This document shows, in pieces, positions 30,525-39,763 of a stretch of 64,000 bases of DNA (within the stretch, counting starts at the first letter, position 1; every line of letters starts with the position of its first letter). Location of the stretch: assembly GCF_900162685.1 (NCBI RefSeq), contig NZ_LT727828.1:1333700-1397699 (forward strand), read 5' to 3'. The notes under the pieces were generated by a model. It searched no databases, had not been told where the DNA came from, and worked only from the letters and a program-made list of their open reading frames with translations. Made by a program: the position numbers and the translations under genes. Origin of the DNA: Terribacillus halophilus. GTDB taxonomy: Bacteria > Bacillota > Bacilli > Bacillales > Amphibacillaceae.

Positions 30525-32261
30525 TTGTCTAAAAATGAGACAACGCCTTTTACGTTTGATATAAAAGAATCGCTCAGTTTTCGAGCTGAAGACCAGTTGC
30601 AGGATCTTATCGGAATCGCATTGGAGCCGGAGATCAATATCCAGGAGTTTGAGCATGATATTTCTGTTCATGGCGTCATTGAACTAACAGGAGAATATCA
30701 TCCTGTTGAGGAAGTTGCGGAAGGCAGTGCAGTAGCTGTCAGCCCAGGTACTAGAGAAATGGAGAATGTTGAAAGACAGCAAACTGGCACGAATACATTT
30801 TATCATCGCTTTCCCGTTGAAATATCTGTCCCTAAGTATCGTATACGCCAGTTGAACGAAGTGTATGTAGCGATTGATCAGTTTGATTATGAAATACCTG
30901 GCACCAATGTGCTGGAACTTCATGCTACTGTTGCAATTTACGGTGTCACGGAGGAACAAAGACAGCCGGAGACGCAAGCGCCGGAACAGCCTTATTATCC
31001 TATTCCAACGTTCGAGCAAGGAGAGCCTGTCCAATCTTATACGGATGAAATTGCAGAGCAGATTGAGTCTGAAGCTCGTGACAATTATCAAGCTGAGGAG
31101 CAAGCCTATTCGTTACAAGCAGAACAAACAGAAGAAGTAACGACAGAAGCTGAACAGATTGAGGCAGCAGATGACGTACGTGATGAGCAGCTGTCCGAAC
31201 AGCAGCCGTACAATTTTAATCAAGAAGCATATGCCGCTTCTTCGCAGCCGGAGGAAACGGAACAGCCAGAAACACAAAGTTATTTCTTCTCGCAAGCGCA
31301 ATATGAAACGGATACTCCAGCTGAACAAGAAGTAGAAGCGGAAGCTGAAGCTCAAGTTGAACTGCCAGATGAATCCGAAATAGAAGAAGCATACTTGCAA
31401 CAGCAAGCAATCCAAGAAGCTCATTTACAAGAGCAAGCAATTGAAGAAGCACACGCAGAAGCTTTACGAGCAAATGAAGCTTATGAAGAATTGCGAAAGC
31501 AAGCAGCGTATGAGGCGGATAATTCTCCTTCCATTTTGCAGGAAGAAGACGTTGATACTGCGGAAGAAAGTGAACAGCAGCCAGAGGAACTTTATGTGCT
31601 GCCGGATGAACTGGAGGATGCTTTTCAAGCTGCTGATTTCCGTCAAGCGGGACCAGAAGATGACAATGCATATACGTTGGATCGTGAGCTGCCGCATGAG
31701 GAGCCTGCAGAAGCTCCGGACTTTACTTTTACGTATCAAGCGAAACAGGAAGAAGACGTACCGCCACCGCCGGCATTTGAGGCTCCGCCTGTTTTAACGT
31801 CTGATGAAGATGATCGATGGAAGTATAAAGAAACAAAAACGCTGAGTGAGTTCTTTGGCAGCAAAACAGCAGAGCCGACTGAAGTACCGCAAGCCAATCT
31901 TGATGAAGAAGACATAGATGATAATCCTTACACAGATTCTTATAAAGATGTATCTGTTCAAGAAGTTCCAGTCAATCAAGAACTGCAGCCACAAGACTTG
32001 GAAGAAGAAGCGGAAGAGCAAGAAGCAGCAGATGATCGCAGTAACTCCAATTTCCTCGTCAGTATGTTCGGTGCTAGAGAAGAAACATTTACCAAGGTAC
32101 GTGTTTGTATTGTGCAGGAAAGAGATACATTAGAGAAGATTGCAACGCGCTATGATGTGCCAGCGAGCTCGATTCTTAGTTCGAACAAATTGGAGGACGA
32201 AGCAGTTGCAGAAGGACAGCTTCTCGTCATCCCGCAGCAGCGCCGTTCAAAGAAAGGCTAA
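30525..32261 (+). CDS. spoVID: Stage VI/V sporulation morphogenetic protein SpoVID
   Basis: A 578-residue spore coat assembly protein that drives encasement of the spore by the coat. The N-terminal domain (FDIKESLSF...ELTGEY, residues about 10-130) is that of SpoVID, the middle (about 140-510) is a very acidic, Glu/Gln-rich low-complexity stretch, and the C-terminus has a LysM domain (VQERDTLEKIATRYDV...ILSSNKL). The start is TTG 30525; the GGAGGGAGG region upstream is the ribosome site, which overlaps an earlier in-frame TTG. Same place as in B. subtilis, behind hemL. Confidence 0.93.
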   Translation: MSKNETTPFTFDIKESLSFRAEDQLQDLIGIALEPEINIQEFEHDISVHGVIELTGEYHPVEEVAEGSAVAVSPGTREMENVERQQTGTNTFYHRFPVEISVPKYRIRQLNEVYVAIDQFDYEIPGTNVLELHATVAIYGVTEEQRQPETQAPEQPYYPIPTFEQGEPVQSYTDEIAEQIESEARDNYQAEEQAYSLQAEQTEEVTTEAEQIEAADDVRDEQLSEQQPYNFNQEAYAASSQPEETEQPETQSYFFSQAQYETDTPAEQEVEAEAEAQVELPDESEIEEAYLQQQAIQEAHLQEQAIEEAHAEALRANEAYEELRKQAAYEADNSPSILQEEDVDTAEESEQQPEELYVLPDELEDAFQAADFRQAGPEDDNAYTLDRELPHEEPAEAPDFTFTYQAKQEEDVPPPPAFEAPPVLTSDEDDRWKYKETKTLSEFFGSKTAEPTEVPQANLDEEDIDDNPYTDSYKDVSVQEVPVNQELQPQDLEEEAEEQEAADDRSNSNFLVSMFGAREETFTKVRVCIVQERDTLEKIATRYDVPASSILSSNKLEDEAVAEGQLLVIPQQRRSKKG

Positions 32262-32285
32262 CTATATGAGAACGAGGTGAGCTAG

Positions 32286-33299
32286 ATGGAAAATGTTGAC
32301 CGTATCCTAGCTGCCTATGGCATCACGCCAGCCTCTGTTCAAGCTATTTCCAGTCGCCTGTTAAAAGTGCAAACGCACCAGGCGGCTTTTGCTTTAAAAA
32401 GGTCAGCTCTCCACCCAGAGCGGCTTGACCGCTGGCTGATGGTTGTCCAAGGCAAGCATAACTTTTACCGGGAAGGTGTGCCGCCGGTTTATCAAACGTT
32501 GCAGGAAAGTTTCTACGTAGTCGATGAAGGGGAAGTCTTTTATCTTATGCCTTGGCTGGAGCGGCATCGAACAGATGAACCAGATCATCCGTATGAAATG
32601 CTGTTTACTACACTTGGAAAAATCCACGCGTCTACCAGCAAACGATACCCCATCGATTATGAAGCTTATTCGCTGGCAATCACCAAACAAAAAGAAAAGC
32701 TGCAGCAGGATCGGGATGAGCTGCTTGCTATCGTGGAGCGTTTCGAATCGCAGACTTATATGGGGGCAGTCCCGCTGCTCGTCTGCACGCAGTACAAAGA
32801 TATTGAGCACGTCTCTGCTATGCTCGACAAGTGGTATGACCATTATGATGCGGACTTAAAAGAAGATCCAGAGATGGAACACAGTGTCTTGCATGGCAGT
32901 TTGCGGCCGTCTCATGTACAAGATGGCAGTCCGCTGCATCTGCTTAACTGGGAAAAGACCAAGCTCGGTAACCCTAGTCTTGATCTTGCTGGCTATTACC
33001 AAGAAGAATGGCGGTTTGTCGACAGCAATGTGATAAATCCGCCCTATTATATGCATACGTATGAGGAACACCGGCAAATGAAGAAAAACGAAGAGAGTCT
33101 GCTCATGCTGCATCTGCTGCATCCGGGGAGGTATCTCAAGCAGGTAAGGCAGTATGTAGATGCTCCGCAAAAAGCGGATGCCCCTGCTGTAGTAATGGAG
33201 TTGACCCAGACACATCGGCAGCTGGCGCAGGCTCTCAACGCGCAAGCTTACTTCCAGGATATTCGCGATCAAGAAGCCCAGGAAAATGAAGAGGCGTAA
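32286..33299 (+). CDS. ysxE: Spore coat-associated kinase-like protein YsxE
   Basis: A 337-residue protein of the CotS/YsxE group, which has an aminoglycoside-phosphotransferase-like kinase fold. The HGSLRPSHV segment stands where the catalytic HGD.H.N loop is found in active kinases, and the Asp is replaced by Ser, so activity is doubtful. In B. subtilis YsxE is a coat protein under sporulation control. It follows spoVID with a GAACGAGGTGAGC ribosome site. Confidence 0.85.
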   Translation: MENVDRILAAYGITPASVQAISSRLLKVQTHQAAFALKRSALHPERLDRWLMVVQGKHNFYREGVPPVYQTLQESFYVVDEGEVFYLMPWLERHRTDEPDHPYEMLFTTLGKIHASTSKRYPIDYEAYSLAITKQKEKLQQDRDELLAIVERFESQTYMGAVPLLVCTQYKDIEHVSAMLDKWYDHYDADLKEDPEMEHSVLHGSLRPSHVQDGSPLHLLNWEKTKLGNPSLDLAGYYQEEWRFVDSNVINPPYYMHTYEEHRQMKKNEESLLMLHLLHPGRYLKQVRQYVDAPQKADAPAVVMELTQTHRQLAQALNAQAYFQDIRDQEAQENEEA

Positions 33300-33488
33300 C
33301 TAAATTGCTTTTGACTGAAAGCTAAAGTACAGAGCAATTAATCCGCCCAGCAGTAAGACATCTAAAATCGATGGAAACAAGATCGTCCGGATAAATTGAA
33401 AGATGATTAGCGGAATCATGGCCTTCTCGGTGACAGAAATCCAATACCGGAGAAAGCCCGGCATATTGTTGCGGTTGATTTTACTCAT
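33300..33488 (-). CDS. Small hypothetical membrane protein, 62 aa
   Basis: Reverse-strand gene of 62 residues with a hydrophobic C-terminal half (AMIPLIIFQFIRTILF, ILDVLLLGGLIALYF) and a basic N-terminus. Its stop codon directly abuts the ysxE stop, with no terminator between. ATG 33488 is seven bases behind GGAGGG, better than the ATG at 33494. Family not recognised. Confidence 0.6.
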   Translation of the reverse strand: MSKINRNNMPGFLRYWISVTEKAMIPLIIFQFIRTILFPSILDVLLLGGLIALYFSFQSKAI

Positions 33489-33566
33489 TGTCATCCCTCC
33501 TATAGACAGTATATGTTCCAAATCGCGTAGGCGTTTACCCTTTTTTGAAAAAAATATGCGACTGCA

Positions 33567-33596
33567 TTGACTTTTTTACTGCCAAGTGGATACAAT
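33567..33596 (+). promoter_or_regulatory. Sigma-A promoter of valS
   Basis: TTGACT (33567-33572), 18-base spacer, TACAAT (33591-33596), followed by the T-box leader. Confidence 0.75.
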
Positions 33597-33602
33597 AAGC
33601 TA

Positions 33603-33867
33603 TACACGACATAAATGCTTTGACAGGGAAGAGTATAGTGTAAGGATCCATACTAGAGAGGGAAGCAATTGGTGGAAGTTTCCCGGATACCTGCAGTAGA
33701 AGGTCGCCCTGGATGCAGCAACCCCGAACACGATTCTCAGTAGGGGAAGCCGGTGAAGAGCCGTTATCTCCCTTGAGTGTACGACGCAGATCTATTATTT
33801 GCGCCGTAAATGAAGGTGGTACCACGGAAACTAACCCTTTTCGTCCTTTTGGATGAGAAGGGTTTTT
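33603..33867 (+). promoter_or_regulatory. Valine T-box riboswitch of valS
   Basis: The conserved T-box AAGGTGGTACCACGG lies at 33813-33827, followed by a terminator (arms 33833-33846 and 33851-33864, TTTT loop, T-run). In stem I the specifier loop reads GAA-G-GTC, giving GUC (33703-33705), a valine codon. Uncharged tRNA-Val should stabilise the antiterminator and let valS be read. Confidence 0.93.
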
Positions 33868-33902
33868 ATATGTTCACCAAAGCATAAAAGGAGGAACTAG
33901 GC

Positions 33903-36557
33903 ATGACAACAGACAAATCACAAGAACAAACAGCATTGCCATCCAAATATGATCCGTCCAGTATTGAAGCGGGCCGTTATCAGTTCTGGCTTGATGGCAA
34001 ATATTTCGAAGCAACAGGAGATGAGAGCAAGCAGCCTTACTCCATCGTAATTCCGCCGCCAAACGTAACAGGAAAGCTGCACCTAGGCCACGCATGGGAT
34101 ACAACGTTACAGGATATTCTAACTCGTATGAAGCGGATGCAAGGGTATGATGTGCTTTGGCTTCCAGGAATGGACCACGCCGGCATTGCTACGCAAGCAA
34201 AAGTAGATGCGAAGCTGCGTGAGCAAGGCATCAATCGTTATGAACTCGGCCGCGAAGGCTTCTTAGAGAAGAGCTGGGAATGGAAAGAAGAGTATGCTAG
34301 CTTTATCCGCACGCAATGGTCGAAGATGGGACTTGGTTTAGATTACTCTCGTGAGCGTTTTACATTAGATGATGGGCTCTCTGAGGCTGTGAAAGAAGTA
34401 TTTGTTACGTTATACGAAAAAGGCTTGCTGTACCGCGGCGAATATATCATCAACTGGGATCCGGCTGCTAAAACGGCACTTTCTGATATTGAGGTCATTC
34501 ATAAAGACGTACAAGGCCACTTTTATCATATGCGTTATCCATTGGCTGACGGAACGGGGCATATCGAAATTGCGACAACACGTCCGGAAACATTCCTTGG
34601 TGATACTGCCGTAGCCGTTCATCCGGATGATGAGCGCTACCAGCACTTGATCGGTAAAACTGTCATCCTTCCGGTAGTAAACCGTGAGATTCCAATTGTT
34701 GCAGATGATTATGTAGACATGGAATTTGGTTCTGGTGCAGTAAAAATCACACCTGCGCATGATCCAAATGACTTCGAGCTAGGAAACCGTCACGACCTTG
34801 AGCGCATTCTTGTTATGCATGAAGACGGCACGATGAATGAAAAAGCAGGTAAATACAACGGCATGGATCGTTTTGATGCCCGCAAGCAAATTGTAAAAGA
34901 TTTGCAGGAGCAAGGCGTTCTCTTCAAGATTGAAGAGCATATGCACAGTGTTGGTCATTCCGAGCGCAGCGGTGCTGTTGTAGAGCCTTACTTGAGCACA
35001 CAATGGTTTGTTAACATGGAGCCGCTAGCGAAACAAGCACTGGAAATGCAAGCGGGCGAAGATAAAATCAACTTCGTACCAGAACGTTTTGAAAGAACAT
35101 ACTCTTACTGGATGGAAAACATCCGTGACTGGTGTATTTCTCGTCAGCTTTGGTGGGGGCACCGCATCCCAGCTTGGTATCACAAGGAAACGGGAGAAGT
35201 GTATGTAGGCAAAGAAGCACCAGCAGATATTGAAAATTGGCAGCAGGACGAAGATGTGCTGGATACATGGTTCTCTTCTGCATTGTGGCCGTTTTCGACA
35301 ATGGACTGGCCGGACACAGAAGCTGCTGATTTCAAGCGCTACTTCCCAACAGATGTACTTGTAACTGGCTATGACATTATCGCATTCTGGGTAAGCCGCA
35401 TGATCTTCCAGTCCAAAGAGTTCACAGGTGAACGTCCGTTCAAAGATGTACTTATTCATGGTCTCGTTCGTGACGGAGAAGGCCGTAAGATGAGTAAGTC
35501 GCTTGGTAACGGTGTGGACCCGATGGATGTAATTGAGAAGTACGGTGCCGACTCCTTGCGTTACTTCTTGTCGACTGGTTCATCACCAGGTCAGGATTTA
35601 CGCTTCCAATGGGAGAAGGTGGAGTCGACCTGGAACTTCGCCAATAAAATTTGGAATGCTTCTCGTTTCGCTTTAATGAACATGGAAGGGCTGAAATACG
35701 AAGATATCGATTTATCCAAAGAGAAGAGCTTGGCAGATAAATGGATCCTTACCCGTTTGAATGAAACCATTGAAGCTGTGACATACAATGCAGAAAAATA
35801 TGAATTCGGTGAAGCCGGCCGTCATCTGTACAACTTCATCTGGGATGATGTGTGTGACTGGTATATTGAAATGGCGAAGCTGCCGCTATACGGGGAAGAC
35901 GAAGCGGCAAAACAAATGACACGTTCTGTGCTTGCACATGTACTCGATCAAACAATGCGCATGCTGCACCCATTCATGCCATTCATCACAGAAGAAATTT
36001 GGCAACAGCTGCCTCATGAAGGAGAATCCATTACGATTGCTGCATGGCCTGCAGTTAATAAAGACCTTCACGATGAAAAAGCAGCCGAAGAGATGAAACG
36101 CTTAGTAAGCATCATCCGTTCTGTTCGGAACATCCGTGCGGAAGTGGATACGCCAATGTCCAAGCAAATCCAGCTGCTTATTCAAGCAGAAGACAGCACA
36201 ATTGAAACAGAGCTTAAAGCGCAGCAGCACTATATCGAACGCTTCTGTAACCCAAGTGAGCTGACAATTGCTACAGAAGTGACAGCACCAGATAAAGCAA
36301 TGTCAGCAGTTCTCACAGGCGTAGAGCTTTACTTGCCGCTAGAAGGCTTGATTGATATTTCTCAAGAAATTGAGCGTCTGGAAAAAGAACTCGACAAATG
36401 GTCAAAAGAAGTGGAACGTGTAGAGAAGAAGCTATCCAACCAAGGCTTCATCAGCAAAGCACCTGCGAAGATTGTGGACGAAGAACGCGCCAAACAAGCG
36501 GACTACGAAGACAAACGCGCACGCGTGCAGCAGCGTATCAATGAATTAAAAGGCTAA
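33903..36557 (+). CDS. valS: Valyl-tRNA synthetase
   Basis: An 884-residue class I aminoacyl-tRNA synthetase. The HIGH motif is LHLGH ([15 protein letters not shown]), the editing domain with [17 protein letters not shown] removes mischarged threonine, KMSKS is [10 protein letters not shown], and a C-terminal coiled coil ([12 protein letters not shown]) ends the protein. Expression is set by the T-box leader. Ribosome site AAAGGAGGAA. Confidence 0.98.
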   Translation: MTTDKSQEQTALPSKYDPSSIEAGRYQFWLDGKYFEATGDESKQPYSIVIPPPNVTGKLHLGHAWDTTLQDILTRMKRMQGYDVLWLPGMDHAGIATQAKVDAKLREQGINRYELGREGFLEKSWEWKEEYASFIRTQWSKMGLGLDYSRERFTLDDGLSEAVKEVFVTLYEKGLLYRGEYIINWDPAAKTALSDIEVIHKDVQGHFYHMRYPLADGTGHIEIATTRPETFLGDTAVAVHPDDERYQHLIGKTVILPVVNREIPIVADDYVDMEFGSGAVKITPAHDPNDFELGNRHDLERILVMHEDGTMNEKAGKYNGMDRFDARKQIVKDLQEQGVLFKIEEHMHSVGHSERSGAVVEPYLSTQWFVNMEPLAKQALEMQAGEDKINFVPERFERTYSYWMENIRDWCISRQLWWGHRIPAWYHKETGEVYVGKEAPADIENWQQDEDVLDTWFSSALWPFSTMDWPDTEAADFKRYFPTDVLVTGYDIIAFWVSRMIFQSKEFTGERPFKDVLIHGLVRDGEGRKMSKSLGNGVDPMDVIEKYGADSLRYFLSTGSSPGQDLRFQWEKVESTWNFANKIWNASRFALMNMEGLKYEDIDLSKEKSLADKWILTRLNETIEAVTYNAEKYEFGEAGRHLYNFIWDDVCDWYIEMAKLPLYGEDEAAKQMTRSVLAHVLDQTMRMLHPFMPFITEEIWQQLPHEGESITIAAWPAVNKDLHDEKAAEEMKRLVSIIRSVRNIRAEVDTPMSKQIQLLIQAEDSTIETELKAQQHYIERFCNPSELTIATEVTAPDKAMSAVLTGVELYLPLEGLIDISQEIERLEKELDKWSKEVERVEKKLSNQGFISKAPAKIVDEERAKQADYEDKRARVQQRINELKG

Positions 36558-36568
36558 AGATAAAAACA

Positions 36569-36609
36569 GCAAAAGACGCACTAGAAAACAAAGCTAGTGC
36601 GTCTTTTGC
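36569..36609 (+). terminator. Terminator of valS
   Basis: Perfect 16-bp stem (GCAAAAGACGCACTAG and complement) with a nine-base loop. Confidence 0.85.
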
Positions 36610-36628
36610 TTACATAAGGAGAGATAAC

Positions 36629-37186
36629 ATGCTCACATTCCAGAAGCTTGAAACAAAACGGATTGTCTTGGATCAAGTGAAGATGCAGGATGCACCGTAC
36701 CTTTTTGCCACCTTGTCTGATGAAAATGTGACACAGTTTTATGGCATGGATCCGCTTCAGTCGATTGAAGAAGCTGAGCGCGTCATTTCCTCCTTCCGCT
36801 GCGGACTGCAAGAAGGCAGAGTGATTCGCTGGGGCATGTACTGTAAAGAAGCAGGCAGGTTCCTTGGCACAATCGGATTGCATCAAGTAAACCGCAGCAA
36901 TATGCGTGCAGAAATTGGCTACGAACTTCATCCTGACCATTGGAAAAAGGGCTTTGCAAATGAAGCCATGCAGGCCGTGCTTCGTTATTGCTTTGAAGAA
37001 ATCGAGCTACTGCGAATTGGTGCAATGGTTTATCCCGAAAATACCGCATCAGCTTCGCTTCTGGAAAAGCAAGGATTCCAAAGAGAAGGGCTTTTGCGCA
37101 GTTATTATTATCATGGCGGGAAAACACATGATGCACATGTATATGGACTTTTGCGAGACGATTGGGAAGCAGGGAGCAAAGGGTAG
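36629..37186 (+). CDS. GNAT-family acetyltransferase (RimJ/RimL type)
   Basis: A 185-residue N-acetyltransferase. Conserved features: LETKRIVLDQVKMQDAPYLF at the N-terminus, GTIGLHQV, the acetyl-CoA motif region EIGYELHPDHWKKGFANEAM and the ENTASASLLEKQGFQREG segment. It resembles acetylators of ribosomal proteins or small molecules; the substrate is unknown. B. subtilis has no gene of this kind at this place (valS is followed by folC there), so it is a local insertion. Confidence 0.88.
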   Translation: MLTFQKLETKRIVLDQVKMQDAPYLFATLSDENVTQFYGMDPLQSIEEAERVISSFRCGLQEGRVIRWGMYCKEAGRFLGTIGLHQVNRSNMRAEIGYELHPDHWKKGFANEAMQAVLRYCFEEIELLRIGAMVYPENTASASLLEKQGFQREGLLRSYYYHGGKTHDAHVYGLLRDDWEAGSKG

Positions 37187-37203
37187 CTGAGTATCGTTTA
37201 GTT

Positions 37204-37246
37204 AAAAAAGAGTTGTCTCTATATTCTAGGGGATAACTCTTTTTTG
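37204..37246 (+). terminator. Terminator after the acetyltransferase
   Basis: AAAAAAGAGTT/AACTCTTTTTT hairpin with a long loop. Confidence 0.7.
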
Positions 37247-37255
37247 TGTATTTAT

Positions 37256-37287
37256 GTAAAGTGCGCTTTACGTAAAGGTAACTTTAC
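37256..37287. promoter_or_regulatory. Double inverted-repeat operator
   Basis: Two abutting copies of GTAAAG-N4-CTTTAC (37256-37271 with TGCG, and 37272-37287 with GTAA), 30 bases before the XRE regulator gene. The arms are identical in both copies. Likely operator at which the regulator controls its own operon. Confidence 0.75.
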
Positions 37288-37317
37288 TTTATGATGTGTA
37301 TAGAAGAGGTGAAAGGA

Positions 37318-37530
37318 ATGAAGAACAAAATCCCAACGTATCGAAAACAGAAGGGATATTCTCAAGAGAAACTAGCAACCATGTTAGGAGTATCACGCCA
37401 AACGGTCATATCTATTGAAAAAGGGAAATACAACCCCTCTCTTCCTTTAGCATTAATAATTGCAGAAATATTTGAAACAAAGGTAGAGGAACTATTTTTC
37501 TTGGAAGATAGTGATTATAAAAAAATTTGA
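37318..37530 (+). CDS. XRE-family transcriptional regulator
   Basis: A 70-residue single-domain regulator with a classical helix-turn-helix (YSQEKLATMLGVSRQTVISIEKGKYNPSL). Small proteins of this kind, related to YgzD, are usually paired with a membrane protein, as here. The in-frame upstream ATGs at 37291 and 37294 would extend it by nine or eight residues but lack a ribosome site; ATG 37318 is seven bases behind GAGGTG. Confidence 0.88.
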   Translation: MKNKIPTYRKQKGYSQEKLATMLGVSRQTVISIEKGKYNPSLPLALIIAEIFETKVEELFFLEDSDYKKI

Positions 37531-37544
37531 TAGGAGGCTGAAGT

Positions 37545-37922
37545 ATGTATTCAAGAATGAATAATCTATTAGCTGGTATTTTCGTATTTGGTGTTGGTAT
37601 ATACATATTCGTTGATGACTTGTTAAATAGCGGAACAAATTTTACTTTTCTGGGTTTATTATTAATTTCTGTAGCGATTCAGTGTTTTGTTTTAAGTTAT
37701 TTCGGAGACGATTTTCGAAAACCTGATGAACGTATGAAGTTAATCCAGCAAAAGGGAGCGCTATATACATACTATATATTTCTGTCTTACTGTCTACTTC
37801 TTTTTATCCTTATAGGTATGAGCATAGTTAATATTAGCGCCCTGAATTTGATTATGATCTTTGTTGCACTTATCATTGCAACTGCATTTCTAACGATGTT
37901 CATCCTCTCTTTTTTTTATTAG
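37545..37922 (+). CDS. Hypothetical membrane protein, partner of XRE regulator
   Basis: A 125-residue protein with four predicted membrane segments (LAGIFVFGVGIYIFV, FLGLLLISVAIQCFVLSY, YIFLSYCLLLFILIGMSI, LIMIFVALIIATAFLTMFI) and a short charged cytoplasmic loop with DERMKLIQQKGA. It starts 14 bases after the XRE gene behind TAGGAGG, so the two form an operon. Function unknown; the arrangement is common in Firmicutes. Confidence 0.75.
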   Translation: MYSRMNNLLAGIFVFGVGIYIFVDDLLNSGTNFTFLGLLLISVAIQCFVLSYFGDDFRKPDERMKLIQQKGALYTYYIFLSYCLLLFILIGMSIVNISALNLIMIFVALIIATAFLTMFILSFFY

Positions 37923-38045
37923 TAACAGTTCTGTCGCATTAAGGAAACCCGTTTAGAAAGGCGTTTCTTGAGGGTAGTGTATAAGAAAGGCACTGCAAAC
38001 GGTTGTTCAGGTGGATCGAAACTAGCGAATAAGGAGGGGCAAGCT

Positions 38046-38234
38046 ATGAATAACAAATATACTTTCCTTTTGGGAACTCTGCTTTCTGTTTTCATTATAA
38101 GCGGCTGCAGTGGTGATGCGGATGACACGAGTGATACGAAAACGGAAGACTCCAATCGTCTAAATCATGAAGAGCCCTATAATGAAGCTGGTGACGAGGA
38201 AGTAGATAAGGAAGCGGAATCGGTAGAAGGTTAG
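38046..38234 (+). CDS. Small acidic lipoprotein
   Basis: A 62-residue protein with a signal peptide and lipobox (FIISGC, cysteine about residue 21), followed by a highly acidic tail rich in Asp and Glu. It should be anchored on the outer membrane face. AAGGAGG lies eight bases before ATG 38046. Function unknown. Confidence 0.72.
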   Translation: MNNKYTFLLGTLLSVFIISGCSGDADDTSDTKTEDSNRLNHEEPYNEAGDEEVDKEAESVEG

Positions 38235-38251
38235 GCAATTATGAAAATATA

Positions 38252-38298
38252 AAAACCCTTTCCGTAAAAAGTTTTGTAACTTTAACAGAAAGGGTTTT
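38252..38298. terminator. Bidirectional terminator
   Basis: AAAACCCTTTC/GAAAGGGTTTT arms around a 25-base loop between the lipoprotein gene and the convergent CarD-like gene. Confidence 0.7.
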
Positions 38299-38329
38299 CG
38301 TATATAGTAGCTTCTTTGCTAGGTCTACA

Positions 38330-38842
38330 TTATTTAAATGTGGGAGCGGCTATGTTAAAGCGATTCCCTATTTCGGATTTCATTTCAGAAGAAGCTTCCG
38401 AGAAGGTGATGTTCTTCATTAGTTCAATCTCTTCCGTTAAGAATGCTTCTGCATCATGATACGTTTTCTTGTCTAGTGGTGAGAGCTTACCTACCGTTAT
38501 ATGGAAGTTCAGCAAGTCTCGCATGATATGGAAAAGGTCTGAAGTAGTACCTGACTTCATTTTCTTTTCCAAAAATTTGGACCGTTCACTTACAGAGGAA
38601 GGTAAAGGAACACATTCATCATAGAAATCTTTTTTCACCGTTTCGAATTGATCTAAAGAAATGATTGGACGAAGACCATTCCAATTCTTATCTTGATTCG
38701 GTACAAATATGTGCATTTTCCGGTTAGGGAAAAACACTTTGAAAAACTCTTTTTCCTGTTCTTTGACCGTTATATATTCCTTAGATTCTATGGTTCCAGT
38801 CCCATGATATGGATAGAATACACTATCTCCACCTTTGAGCAA
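38330..38842 (-). CDS. CarD/CdnL-type transcription factor (YdeB-like)
   Basis: A protein of about 170 residues with the CarD_CdnL_TRCF domain at its N-terminus (GGDSVFYPYHGTGTIESKE), which binds the RNA polymerase beta subunit and stabilises promoter complexes, and a helical C-terminal domain that contacts the DNA upstream fork. An ATG at 38872 is in frame, but the ribosome site AAGGGAG lies inside that extension and points to TTG 38842, which also gives the usual short start before GGD. Monocistronic. Confidence 0.85.
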   Translation of the reverse strand: MLKGGDSVFYPYHGTGTIESKEYITVKEQEKEFFKVFFPNRKMHIFVPNQDKNWNGLRPIISLDQFETVKKDFYDECVPLPSSVSERSKFLEKKMKSGTTSDLFHIMRDLLNFHITVGKLSPLDKKTYHDAEAFLTEEIELMKNITFSEASSEMKSEIGNRFNIAAPTFK

Positions 38843-39080
38843 ATTAAAATCTCCCTTCCGTTCTAACTCCATTATAACACAGATTGTCTTTGTTGTTTTT
38901 TAAGCTTTGTGATGCAGAGGCACTGCATCTAAAATTATTGTCTAAATATGTAAAAAAGTTCTGCTGCTTTTAGGATGAAAAGCAAACACAATACTAGCAG
39001 CATAACGTTTCTTGTCCTCCAGAGCTGTATGCTAGTCATACGTTTAACAGTGATCTAAAAAAATAAATACCTTTAACATA

Positions 39081-39109
39081 TTGACCTTTTAACAGCTTTC
39101 CTGTAGGAT
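39081..39109 (+). promoter_or_regulatory. Promoter of the T-box/permease unit
   Basis: TTGACC (39081-39086), 17-base spacer, TAGGAT (39104-39109). Confidence 0.5.
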
Positions 39110-39119
39110 ACTAAATATC

Positions 39120-39372
39120 TTAATAAATGAGCGTTGAATGGAACACAGTAGTGTATGTTCTCCCTGCAAAAGCGAGCTGACGGTTGGTGCGAGTCAGTGC
39201 AAAGAACAGCATGAATTACAGTCCAGGAGCATCTTCTTCGAAACCAAAGGGTGAGGAGAAGACGGTGACGAGCCGTTATGCAGAATGAGAGATCAACATA
39301 CGTATGTTGATAATTAGGGTGGTACCGCGTAAAATCACGTCCCTGCTGATATTTTTCAGCAGGGATTTTTTA
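39120..39372 (+). promoter_or_regulatory. T-box riboswitch, copy 1 (tyrosine)
   Basis: T-box motif AGGGTGGTACCGCG at 39315, then a terminator (TCCCTGCTGA/TCAGCAGGGA, T-run). The specifier loop reads GAA-T-TAC, giving UAC (39217-39219) with the same one-base offset as the valine codon in the valS leader of this genome. This predicts control by tRNA-Tyr. Reading without the offset would give UUA (leucine), less likely. Confidence 0.85.
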
Positions 39373-39384
39373 TTTGAATAAGGA

Positions 39385-39629
39385 TCAAGCAATGAATGGA
39401 AACGAGTAGTGTATGTTCTCCCTGAATCAGAGAGCTGACGGCCGGTGCGAGTCAGTGCAAAGAACAGCATGAATTACAGTCCAGGAGCATCTTTCTCGAA
39501 ACCAAAGGTGAGGGGAAGACGGTGAAGCGCCGTTATGCAGCATGAGAGATCGACATACGTATGTCGATAATTAGGGTGGTACCGCGATAATTCGTCCCTG
39601 CTGATATAGATGTCAGCAGGGATTTTTTG
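39385..39629 (+). promoter_or_regulatory. T-box riboswitch, copy 2 (tyrosine)
   Basis: A second complete T-box directly behind the first, offset by 258 bases and nearly identical: same stem I, specifier UAC at 39475-39477, T-box motif at 39573 and its own terminator (arms 39595-39604 and 39613-39622, T-run). Both must be antiterminated for the permease to be made. Confidence 0.85.
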
Positions 39630-39658
39630 TGTTTTGGACGTTAAGGAGGTGGTTAACC

Positions 39659-39763
39659 ATGGAAGATGGTTATTTTTATACAGCATTACGGAAGAAGAAA
39701 TTAAGAACGGAAAGAGGAGATCAAGATGAGTCAGAATGGTTTGCGGAAAGAGCTATTACCTAG
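39659..39763 (+). CDS. Possible 34-aa leader peptide overlapping the permease start
   Basis: ATG 39659 stands behind TAAGGAGGTGG, one of the strongest ribosome sites in the window, and opens a frame of 34 codons with Tyr-Phe-Tyr at positions 5-7, ending at TAG 39763, 38 bases inside the permease gene in another frame. A ribosome translating it would pass over the permease ribosome site. This looks like a coupling or leader peptide rather than an independent protein. Confidence 0.45.
   Translation: MEDGYFYTALRKKKLRTERGDQDESEWFAERAIT

Noticed and set aside
31216..31671. Long antisense frames inside spoVID
   Set aside because: Caused by the Glu/Gln-rich low-complexity stretch, whose complement reads as Leu/Phe-rich frames.
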